This document shows, in pieces, positions 13,001 to 23,400 of a stretch of DNA of 64,000 nt; position 1 is the stretch's first letter, and every line of letters starts with the position of its first letter. Source of the DNA: Udeniomyces pyricola. Its lineage: Eukaryota > Basidiomycota > Tremellomycetes > Cystofilobasidiales > Mrakiaceae. Under the pieces are notes generated by a model. The model searched no databases. It was not told the origin of the DNA and saw only the letters and a program-made list of their open reading frames with translations. The DNA lies in NCBI GenBank assembly GCA_039545295.1, contig BCIK01000030.1:248001-312000 (forward strand), given 5' to 3'. A program made the position numbers and the translations under genes.

Positions 13001-15913
13001 GAGAGCAGGTGGTACGATCCTGCAGGCTTGGCCTTTCTTGACGCAATTCGTGCGAGAAGTGCATTCGATGCGATGCCGATGGAAATCTGGAGAAACGGCT
13101 CAGACATGCTGGTTATCAGCAAAGATCACGAGACAAGATTTGAGCCAGGCATATATCGTCCGGGAACATACCTCGCATTGAGTGGCGGCTCTTACGTCGT
13201 CTCGGATCATTTCTGCAAGTGCGAGAGCTCGATCTGTGATACCGTCGTCGTCTAGGCTGGCGGTCTTGGCCGTCACCTCAAGAAGCGCTTCGTCGACCGA
13301 GACGGCCTGCAAAGAGTCGGCGTAAGCAGAAAGGATTGTGTAGAATTTGAGGCTGGTAAGGTCAGAAGAACACAAAGTCTCATTGAAAGGTCAGCATCTA
13401 TACGTCTGCAATCAGATGTTAATAATGAATTGCGGCAAAAAAAAGAAGAGGAGGGTCTAAAGCACGAACGATGCTGCCTTGTATGCCTCGAATTCGTACG
13501 GAATGACAATGATCCCGTCGCAGAGCTTCCTAGCCTGGCCGAGACTTAAATGCGAGAGGAGAGAAGAGACAGAAGGAGAGATTTTAGCATTGCTCCGTTT
13601 GGACTACTGACGTGATACGTCGAATCGAGTAAGTCAAACCAACCTCATGCCCGCCTTGACTCCTTTGGCTCTTGCCTCATAGCTCGGACTCGCAATCTCA
13701 GAGGTGCTTGCTGTACCGCCGCCTTCAGAATGGCATACGACACACGGCTTGCCTCTTAGGTCCGGTCGGGTCACAAGTCCGACCGAGACGAAAAACGCGT
13801 CAAAGTCGCAATGGAATACGATTTTCTCGCGGCCCTTGCCTTTTGACGATGAAGCGGAAGCGTGGCGATTGATGTCGGTCGAACTCGATGTTGAGCGCGA
13901 AGTGAATGATGAGGTCGACTTTGTAGACGATAACGATGCTCGGGAAGTCAAACGTGATCGTGGGGCAAGCTTCGTCAGCACATCAGGAGAGGCCTTCCCA
14001 GCTTGAGCCACGAGGACCTTGAGTTCCGCCTTCCACGTCGAAAGATGATGAAGTCTGATCAAGCAAAGCCTCAAAGACTGTTAGCGGCTGAATCGAAGGA
14101 AAGGAGCCGATCAGGTTGTCAACAAACGAACCGAGAGTTTTGATAGTAGCCTTCAAGGAAGCCGTCATTAGCGCTCGTATGCGCTTTTCGCCAGCTTTCA
14201 TCCTTCATAAACGATTGGGCGTGAAGGTTGGAAGGATTGGTGGCATAGCCGGATCGTAACCTTGTAGCGTTGGGATTATCGGCCGTGGTCGACGCAGTAA
14301 GACTTGATGGGGAAGGTAAGGCCGCTGGTGAGCGAGGCTTCGAGGGACCAGCCTCTGCGTTGAGTTGTGGGAGGAGAGGACGAGCGCGAGGGACCGAGGG
14401 GACTTTGAAATTGATGGGTCCCAAACGTGCGGTGGGCGTAACGCCCGCTGTGGGTGGACGATTGGCCGGTATAGTGATAGATGCAAGACCAGCGGACCGT
14501 GGGACCGGCAGGGGAGTCACGGTCGACTTCTCGGGCGTCATCGACGACTGGTCAGCGAGATCGACGAGGTGATTCGACATCTGGTTTTTCTGATCGACCA
14601 CGTCGAAACGTGGCTCAACAGGTAGCTTGGGGATGTCATGCGTCTTAGTCTTGGTTTCTGAGGGCTTTAAGGACGGCATGTGGGTCACGCTGTTGACTTG
14701 GCTACTCGTGGTCGAGGGCTTAAAGGCCATACCCAGGTCCGAAAAGACGCTTTTTTGAGACACCAAAGTAGATTGAGATCCAATGATAGCTTGAGGTTTC
14801 CATCGAAATTCAGACCATCGAAGCCTTGGTCATAGAGAAGTAGTCAAAGAAAAAGAAGATTGGGAGAGGGTCAGAGTCGCCTCGGATTTCCCTCGGATCG
14901 GGTAGGAATATGCACATGGACTCACAGCTTGCCGGCAGCGACTGAGAAAGTGATCCAAGATGGGAAGACGACTTTGCGATGTTGGTATTCTTTGATTTTG
15001 GCGGGTGTGAGATTTGTGGCGATGATATGAGTGCTGTCGAGGCGAAAAAGCATGAGGATAAAGAGCACGTTTCTGACGCAAATGGTGTGATTGAAGAACA
15101 ACTTTGGATGAAAAGAAAACACTTACACCAGGCTTTTTTTGTCAAGATATGCGTGGTACTCTCCTCCATGCTGGAGGAAGATCTCCCTTAGTTCCTGCGC
15201 AGGTGGTTCAACGTAGCCATTGATGTAGATGGAGAGTCCCGCGAAGAGCTGCGGCTTGTTTGATTTGCTAGCCGTCGATGCGATTTCTTTATTCTGTAAT
15301 TGACTATAGCAACAAAAGGATGAGGGACAGTGAGAGGTAAGGATTTCTATTCGTGTCTGAAGCGTGCCATGAGAATATGTATATCGGGCCAGCGATATTG
15401 ATCTACGGAACGCGCAGGCCGACATGAAGCGGACGCGACGTACAGCTTCAGGCGCTTGTTCTGCATGTACGATCCAACATCGCCAAACTTGCTTGCCGAA
15501 AATGCTTTTTTGGCATTTTCCTCCTCCATCTCAGCCCGTGTTAGCTGCCGCTTGAGCCCACGAGCAGAACTTGAGGACGAGGGCACCGCTGCCGCAGAGG
15601 AGGAAGAGGACGTCGAAGACGCGGATGAGGATAACGTCCCTGGACGCGTCGAGGTGGCGACGACGTTCTCGGCGCCTGGCGTTGCGATTCGAGGTGAGGA
15701 TTGGATTTCCGAGGCAGGGACTGGAGTTGCCTGGTGGTTTGAAACAGGTAACGTGGGGTTCTGACGACGCGATCGGGATGAGGAGGAAGGTATTGAGGCA
15801 GCGGCTTGAGCAGGGCAGACTTTTGGTGGTGGTGGCTGATGGTAGAGGTCGATATCCAGGGTGGTAAGGGCGTTTTCAAAGTCGGCATCTTGAGAAGCAT
15901 AGTACTGGGTCAT
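10069..15913 (-). CDS. REV1: REV1 translesion DNA polymerase (Y family)
   Basis: Twelve exons, 1560 codons: 15444-15913, 15127-15303, 14926-15033, 14132-14824, 13644-14054, 13470-13544, 13172-13352, 12925-13086, 12656-12832, 12328-12486, 12070-12228, 10069-11979. Domains in order: an N-terminal BRCT (FAGLSIYINGYVEPP to TFSVAAGKLLRW, about residues 165-255); a disordered linker; a Y-family catalytic core with CDFDAFF (Asp566/Asp568) and SVDEALL (Asp665/Glu666), the metal-binding carboxylates; helix-hairpin-helix (ELWGVGRKTRQK) and little-finger regions; then a long tail. The tail holds two ubiquitin-binding-motif-like segments (DPDALQALPSSIRREL near 1048 and LEFIRSLPPNDLAETL) and a C-terminal helical domain. 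REV1 inserts dCMP opposite abasic sites and scaffolds other bypass polymerases at stalled forks. An in-frame upstream ATG at 16024 would add 37 residues; I prefer 15913 because MTQYYASQDADFE looks like a REV1 N-terminus. Confidence 0.9.
11985..12001. repeat. poly-A tract (poly-T on the coding strand), 17 nt
   Basis: Within the last REV1 intron (11980-12069). On the minus strand it is T17, directly before the acceptor CAAAG. Confidence 0.9.
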
Positions 15914-16440
15914 TGAGTCATGAAGAGAGAATGTACACGCGTCTGAGGGCAGGGGCAGGTGTTGAGAGGCTGAGAGGTTGGTGGAGTGGTTATGAATATA
16001 TGAGATATGTGTGAGAGCTGACACCGATGGACTGATTGATTACGGTACGTATAATCAATCTCATGACGTGCCTTTCCCGTTCACGCGTTCACCTCAACTT
16101 CAAGTCGACCGCGCCGCGCGACGTCTGGATGGATTGGCCTGGCCTGATGATTGAATCACCTCCTTTCTGCTTCCTTGGTGCCGATCGAGTTATCTTGGGC
16201 TAGCGACTGGCAAACCCAGGTCTTGATGATCGATGCGTGATCAATATTCAATCATAACCTATGTACAACCTGATCAGCCAATCCCAACCACCACGTCCAG
16301 CGACTCGGACTGTTAGATCATCTTATTCACCCACCGAGCCATCCTAGACCGTATCCGGCCTTCCTTCCATTAGCCCACTTATACACCCATCCTTCGTAAA
16401 CCCATCCGCTCCTCGGTCTCATCCGCCTCTAAAGTTGATC
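15914..16440. promoter_or_regulatory. divergent promoter, REV1 / TOK1
   Basis: The shared upstream region of two divergent genes. It contains CT-rich leader sequence before the TOK1 ATG (16330-16440). No individual operator can be assigned by eye. Confidence 0.5.
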
Positions 16441-19400
16441 ATGTCGCAAAGTCATCCAGCCGGCGGCACCCCTTCGGCCTCGACGGAGACGACCGAGGAT
16501 TCCCATCGACACCTCATCATCAAGCAACCGACAACTCCTCGTGCTGCCCATCGAGAAGACGAAGAGCAAGGCAACAATGCAGTCGATTCCGAGCCAACTC
16601 ATAGACCGACCCGACGCTATGTTTCCATCGCTAGAAGTGTGCCTCTGGCGACTGCCATTATCGCCCCTTTGGTGAGCCGTTAATTAACTGTCCTTCCATA
16701 CCTCGCGAGCAGGCAATCGATGGATTCATCATCACACAAATATGCTGATCATGTGATCCTTAATTTTACCCTTAGATCACGCTGCTGGATATTCCGGCCC
16801 TTAGCATGCGGTGGTATAGGGTTGACGGCGAACCGGTAGCTGACGCAGTAGCTTCCATAGCCATGTCGATTGTTTCGTTAGGTTCGAATTCCAACTCTTT
16901 TTCTTTCATCGATTGTACTTCTTTCTGCTCTCTGGTTCAACGCCTAGCCAATCTCAGATCCATGTTGCTGACGCGCTGTAACAATCGATGAAATTCGTAG
17001 CGTTCTGTGCTATCGCCAACGGTCTCCTCATCATTCGATTCAGCGCCCCAGCCACAAAGACCAACGCGGCCTTGCTAGTCCAGGCCCCGACTATTGCTTT
17101 CATCATCAAGTCGATAGTTGAAGTCGTCAACCTTGCTATCTACGGCGGTCGAGGTGGAGGCGTAGACTACCTCGGACGATCCCTTTCTTACTCGGAAGGG
17201 TTCTGGTCGGCCGTCTTTAGCTGCTCCCTTTCAGGCATCGTCGGTATCCTGTAAGCATTCTGATCCATCCCCTTCTCAAGTAAACACTACAATCTTGACC
17301 TGACCCTTAATTTTAGTCTTTTGTATCACTATGTCGTCCAGAGGAAACGAGTGTGGAAAGATTCCCTCAAAATCCGCGTTGACGTCAGTACATCGTGGGT
17401 CTCTTGTCTTCATGATCTGTTTGGTTCCTAATATTCGGTTGCTCTTTAGGGTCGTCACTTCATGCTCTCAGTCCTGTCATTCGTCCTCGTCATTGGAATC
17501 GAAGGCCTGGTGTTTTCCAAGATCGAAGGATGGTACGTGAGACGTGATGCAAGGCAACCCAGTCTGGCTCACGTTACGTATCGCGTCATCTACTCAACAA
17601 GCTTGCCCCAACATCCACCATGACGTATCTTAACACCACCAGGTACTACTTCGATGGAATCTACTTTGCTATCGTCACTGTACTCACGTTAGTACCGCGT
17701 ACTTTTCTACTCGTACATCTGACTGGTCATCCATCGTTAAACCGATTTGCCTTGTTTGAAAATTTCTGATTGAACCGACGATGCTCAATTTCAGCATCGG
17801 GTTTGGCGACCTCGTCCCAACAAAGACCAGTACCAAGATTCTCCTTTTTCCGTTCTCGATGGTCGGTACGTAATCGTGATTGGACCCGGCTGATTGGTTT
17901 CGTCAAAGTATATCAGCGCTGATGGATATATTCGCCGATGTGTGATTCGACTCTGGCAGGGATCGCTCTGCTCGGTGTACAGGTATGTCGTTGATTGATG
18001 GTGCAGACTAGTAGAGAACTCAATATAGACTGTCGCTATTTCAGTTTCGTTTGATCAAATGCTGACTAACCAAAAAAAAAAAACCCTTTGTTGGCCTATC
18101 GCAGGTTTCCATGATCATCTCGTATTACAGCCACCAATCCGAACTGCGTCGAGCCAAATGGAGCGCTCAACGTCGATTGCTCGCTCATCATGGTCGACGT
18201 GCCTTGTTGGATGAACACCTCGCCCGAGACGATGCTTCCCTATCATACAATCCCTTTTGGAAATTGCTTCATCCTAAACGGCACCATAGTTTCAAGGAAC
18301 ACACTCGGTCGTTCCAACGCACACTCTCTGCGTCTACCTCCAAACAACTAAACCCTTCTCAATCGCGACAAGGTACCAGAGGCAGCGGCGGCCAGGCCAT
18401 AGAACGCACGGCAAGCTGTGAATGGGGGTTGAACGAGGAGATTGCCTACTTGGAGCGCGTTCAACAGGCTGAAGCGAGGGCATCCCAGTTATGGAACGTC
18501 ACCCTTTCGCTCTCGGGATTCATCACGTTCTGGGTCATTGGAGCCAGCATATTCATGCACTGTGAAGAATGGAGCTATGGCGTGAGTATCGTTGGCTTTG
18601 ACGACGGCCTTGTCAGATCAGCCGACACAACCCGCCATCTGTATATACAGATCGATGACTAACGTTGACGTGTGTTTCTCGGTCGTTTCAACAAACAATT
18701 AGAACTCTCTGTACTTTTGCTGTGCGTTTTCCGGTCACTCTTTGTGGAGATGTCGCGTTACGGTTCATGTACTGATGGTCCGTTGTCATACATGCATACG
18801 GGACGCGTTTGCCCCCCCCCTTTTTCTTTCTTTCTATCATCCAGACGTCTTCTTCTTTTCTACCGGCTTTGGTTTGTCCTGTTTCGCTTGCGTTTCTGTC
18901 ATTTCTCTTCTAAGGAGTTTTGGACTGATCATCAACACCTTCTTTCCTGAACTCCTGATCGTTTCTCCTAAACTAGGTGACTTCAGTCCCAAATCCCAAT
19001 TCGGTCGCGTCTTCTTCGTTCTTTGGGGCATCATCGCCGTGCCAATCGTAGCATCTCTCGCCGTCCAAACCTTAACCAACATCTTCGAAGCCTTCGCCCA
19101 GCGTCAACTCCTTCGTAACCAAGCCAAGCGACAAACCGAACCCAAGCAAAAAGAACCCCTCTCCCATAGCTTCTTCATCGAAGAGACTTACAAGCGTTTA
19201 GAAGCGAGGATCGAAAAGGCTTTAGATGAGAGAGGCGTCGGCAGTCAAGCCGATGGGGCTCAAGCTGATAGGATACCGGAGGAATCGGGACAGAAGGATG
19301 CACCACGCGACTTGAGAGGAAAGCCGAGACGGAGGACGTTCGATCTGAGCCAAGACGTCGAGCGAGAGCTTCATCTAGAGCTGACGAAGCACGTGATGGA

Positions 19401-20893
19401 ACTAGCTACCTTGATGGAAGCTCAAGCCAGGGGTATTTTGGGTGCGTCCAATTAGGCGGACAGTCGTTCTGATCTGTCCCACAGGGATATCCAATTCTAT
19501 CCCTCTTTCCTTTGACCGTACAGGGCTCAAAGTTGACATCGATGATGCGGTTCTGATTCTTTTTTTTTTCTCCTTGGTTTGTTGATTTATTCCAGTTTCG
19601 GTTCTACCTCGAGGAGGAAAAGCTCAAACCCTCCTGAGAGCCGACAGAAACGTCCAGAAACGGGATGTCATGGTAGGCGAGATCTCTTGGTTTCACTCTT
19701 TCCTGTCCCTCTTCCCTTAGAGTCTCTTTCTTTTTTTTTTTTGCAGTCACTTCTTTTCTCTATGTCGGAAATGCACCTGGACTCAAGGAAACCTTCTCGC
19801 TGATCATGCTCTCTTACCTCTCTTTTGGTCGATGCTCAGATACTCAACGGTCTAGACGAGGACGACCCAAGTGCTTTATGGGACGACGACGAATTGTAAG
19901 TTTTGTTTCCTTCCTTCTCGAAAGCGATTGCCTTTCCCCAAACCAAGTCGTTCCTCATTTGTTTGTAACGAACTCGCCTTTCCAATCTGACCGACGTCGT
20001 TTCGTTTCGCTTTTAAATCTTTCGCGGAACCGGTGGGGGGTGGTCATATAGTCGTGTGCCAGCGACAGAAGACGCTCAACTCGAAGCTGTACGTTTGTCC
20101 CAACATCTTCTCTTCATCCATCTTGCTTACCTATTTCTTTCTCGATCGTGATTTTACGTTTCATTCTCAGGCAGGACTTGAAACTCAGTTGCTTGGATTT
20201 TCTTTTCTTCTTCTTCTTCTTCTTCTTTCGGACTCGTTGAATGGATACAGCTCCAGAATTACCGTGCGACCTTTGCTAGATTGCTCGTAGTCGGCGCCGA
20301 GCTCGTACGTGTTTCGTCAACTTATCTTTTTTCTTTTCGCTTCTTTCTCTAATTTTCTCTTTAACGACTATCGGCTCGCTTTGTTTTCCTACCTGAATCT
20401 GACTGATCATCTTTTGGTCTTGACTTCCTTACGAATTGACTTTATCCCTGTGTTGACCCTGACGTAGCGTCAACTTGACTACCCCGAACGAGCCATCTTC
20501 CTTCGTACGACGGTCATTGCGCACGAGAACGGAGAGGATCTCCCACCCTCAGCGCGTGCCGAGCACGAGATGGAAGCGATGGACGCAGCCGATGGGAATC
20601 TAGAGGTTGAAGCGTCGGATGGGGAGCAAAGCATGCCGACAAAGGAGAGAAAGCGTCGGAAGTCCACATCGAGCCGGTCGAGTGCAGGTCCTGGACGACA
20701 TGTGAGGCGGACTCCTCGAGCGAGGGAGATGAGTGGAAGTAGCGGGACGACAGTTGATCAAGAGGAGGATGGGAAGAGAGGTCTTGTTGCTGGTAGTACG
20801 TCTGCTGGAGGCTCAGAACGCTCCGAGGCCAAGACGGCGACAGGGACTGATGAGCTACAGCTGGGATCGGGTCGGCATCCAAGAGGGGGTTGA
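16441..20893 (+). CDS. TOK1: TOK1-type outward-rectifier potassium channel
   Basis: Seventeen exons, 837 codons: 16441-16671, 16776-16881, 17001-17250, 17317-17383, 17450-17532, 17643-17687, 17795-17865, 17960-17982, 18105-18581, 18703-18721, 18845-18871, 18977-19441, 19596-19672, 19840-19895, 20052-20088, 20251-20304, 20468-20893. Hydrophobic segments lie on both sides of two pore loops, as in fungal 8-TM/2-P channels. The first filter is TIGFGDLVP (residues 261-269), built across the intron before 17795. The second is STGFGDFSP (463-471), assembled from a 19-nt exon, a 27-nt exon and the exon at 18977, followed by a TM helix (FVLWGIIAVPIVASLAV). The C-terminal half is cytoplasmic, charged and Ser/Arg-rich. 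TOK1 carries outward K+ current across the plasma membrane. The ATG at 16441 is the first in a CT-rich leader. Confidence 0.88.
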
Positions 20894-21409
20894 CGGGGAT
20901 ATATTCTCACTGCATGAGATCATATACGTGTGTTGATGAAATATTATGTATTATAGGATGTATGCCTGCACGGGATGAGTGCTTGGGCGTGTGCCGTTTG
21001 AGGCTTTGAGATTGAGTTGACTGATTGGGTTGGAATGGTGATTGCCAAGACGACCAAGATGCCGGTTGTGCAGGGTGGTGTGATGTTATATATCCCAAGA
21101 GACGGCAATTGTTAACTGGGTGGGATGGAACTAGTGGGTGAAGAAGTCAAGGGAGGTCGACCAGGCAATCGCCGCCGAATTGTTCGGCAATTCGAGCGGC
21201 GGCGGCCGGGGTGAGCGTGAGCTCGATGACACTCGATGATGGAATCATTATATCATAATCGTGCGGCGACCTTCCGTCCTCCTCCTGGTAACTGATCGAT
21301 CATCAGTTCCCTATACGTATTTATTCCATCACAACCACCATCTCACCCCACCCACAGATCTTACATACCCATACCCTCACCCTCACCCTCGCCTCACCCT
21401 ACATTCACC
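20894..21409. promoter_or_regulatory. intergenic region and peroxiredoxin promoter
   Basis: Holds the 3' end of TOK1 and the promoter of the peroxiredoxin gene. It contains a GC-rich imperfect inverted repeat at 21170-21202 and, directly before the ATG, a long C/T/A leader of repeated CACCCT-like steps (21330-21409), as is common upstream of strongly expressed fungal genes. Confidence 0.5.
21170..21202. repeat. GC-rich imperfect inverted repeat
   Basis: The left arm GCCGCCGAATTG and the right arm CAATTCGAGCGGCGGC can pair across a five-base loop, with a two-base bulge. It lies about 210 bp upstream of the peroxiredoxin ATG. It may be a protein-binding palindrome or just a hairpin in DNA or RNA; no function can be assigned. 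Confidence 0.5.
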
Positions 21410-22934
21410 ATGGCTTCCATCATCTCTGCTGCTACCACCGCCGCCCACGCCGCTGCTTCCGCCTCGGCTTCCCTTCTCCAAGCCTGTATGTTCATCTCAT
21501 GTCTCCTTCTCCCCCTTCCCCATCTCATCGCCTCATCAAGTCGTTGGCCACGTTTCACTATCCTCTTTGTCCCCTCTCCCCCCCCCCCCTTCCTCTTTCG
21601 TTCCTACCTGCCTCACTTCTCCTGTTCCATCCTCTGACGCACATCCATGTCTAACGTACTTGACATCTCACCCTCTCTGCGTTTTATTGACAGCTGTTGG
21701 ATCGACCCTCCCCACCGTCTCCGTCAAGGAGCTCGACCCCACCTCGTCGCTCACCATCCCCACTGACAAGAAGATTGTCATCGTCGGTGTCCCCGGAGGT
21801 CAGATCTCATCCCTCATCATCCACTATCTCAACCGCCTTTTTTTTTTACCCAGAACAATGTGCAAAGACTAACGATGCCCATGACACTTCTCCCGTGCTT
21901 TTGTTGAACCCACCAATCAGCCTTCACCTGTTAGTCCTTTCTTCTCTTTCTCTTCCCTCAATCGTCCTTTTTCCAGTCCTTCGACGACTTACCTGAGATT
22001 GACACGTGTCCATCTCGTATCTCTTGTCAATGAAGCCACCTGCTCTTCTCAGGTCCCCTCGTACATTGCTCAGTACGACGAGTTCGTCAAGAAGGGTGTC
22101 GACGAGGTCTTTGTCGTCGTGCGTATCGTCATCTCCTCCCCCTTCCCCCCACACCTTCACTAGTTTCTTCCACATGCCCTGGCCCTTTTCCTTTCGCTGA
22201 ACCCCGAATATCCAATCTTTATTGATCATTCACTCACTAACCCCTGTCGATACCTTTTGTTTCTCCCTGGTGCTTGTGTCTCCTATAGAGTGTCAACGAC
22301 ACCTTTGTCATGCAGGCCTGGTCCAAGAAGCTCGCCGAGGAGGGAACTAAAGTCCGATGTACGTTGGATCCCATCATCATCATCATCTCCCCTATTCATC
22401 TCCTCATCATTAACCATGACTCAAAACAAAACCCCTGCGTTTTCTCCTCATGTTCCTGGGTTCTTGGATGTTGACACGAATGCGTGGATTGTTTCACTCC
22501 TTTCATCTTCAATCGTTCGCTCTTCTTCTTTTTGCTGGCCTTGACGAATCCAGTCATCGCTGATGACACCGGAGCTTACGTCACTGCTCTCGGTCTCATC
22601 TTTGACGCTTCCGCTCTTCTCGGTACGTCGAACCCCCCCCCCTCCCTCTTCCCCCTCCTCCCTTCTCCCAACCCCCTCTCTCCCTTTCCATGTGCTCAAC
22701 CCTCTCATCTCCTTAAACCACCACCTACTTACACACCCACCACTACCCATCTCACCTCCATCCCTTCCCTTCCCCCTCCCCCCCTTTTATTTTCATTTTA
22801 TTTTGACAGGTGCCCCCCGAGCCAAGCGATTCGCCCTCGTCGCCGACAACGGCAAGATCACCGCTTTGGCCGTTGAGGACTCCCCCGGAGACCTCAAGCT
22901 CACCACTGCCGACGAGCTCCTCAAGCTCATCTAA
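21410..22934 (+). CDS. peroxiredoxin, Prx5/AHP1 type
   Basis: Seven exons, 178 codons: 21410-21485, 21694-21798, 21921-21929 (9 nt), 22036-22118, 22289-22358, 22554-22622, 22810-22934. The protein reduces peroxides with a catalytic Cys. The Prx5 signature is assembled over three exons as VIVGVPGAFTSTCSSQVP, with peroxidatic Cys66 preceded by Thr63; EVFVVSVND(T)FVMQAW and FIADDTGAYV follow, as in the family. The N-terminal 25 residues are Ala/Ser-rich and could be a weak targeting segment or simply a tail. Cys66 is the only cysteine in the product, so the reconstruction predicts a 1-Cys enzyme that needs an external thiol. The introns are unusually long and C/T-rich for this window. A T27 run follows the stop. 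Confidence 0.9.
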
Positions 22935-23400
22935 GTATCGGCCGTTTTTTTTTTTTTTTTTTTTTTTTTTTGAAAAGACGTCGTATCATGTATCAAATGT
23001 TTTTAGCTTGTTTCCATTTTTTATAGATATAAAGGGATCAGAGGGCTTTTTTTTTGGGGGGGGGGTAATGACGTGGGCATCGTGGCAAGAAGCAGAAGAG
23101 GGAATGAAAAGCAAAAGAAGTAAAATAAATAAACAAGATAAAATCGATAAACAAAAACATGCGTCGGTCCGGTCGACAGGACGAATATATACTTGGGAGG
23201 GGGGGGGGGGACGATGGCGCGTGTCGACGTTAAGATTTGAAGGTCGTTTCACACGGATTGCTTCGTGGGGAATCGTTAATCAAACACGGTCCACTGCCAT
23301 ATATAAAGACTGACCGCCCGTTTCCTCCCCCCCTTCTCCTCCCCCTCTCCCCCATGTTTGTCTATCACCTTCAATTCAGAAAAGAAAAAAAAAACCCTAG
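22935..23400. other. convergent 3' intergenic region with homopolymers
   Basis: Lies between the peroxiredoxin (+) and TLC (-) stops. It contains T27 (22945-22971), a T9/G10 block near 23049-23067 and a G12 run near 23199-23210. No gene is visible. Confidence 0.6.
22945..22971. repeat. poly-T tract (27)
   Basis: An uninterrupted T run just downstream of the peroxiredoxin stop codon; it probably lies in the 3' UTR. Confidence 0.9.
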
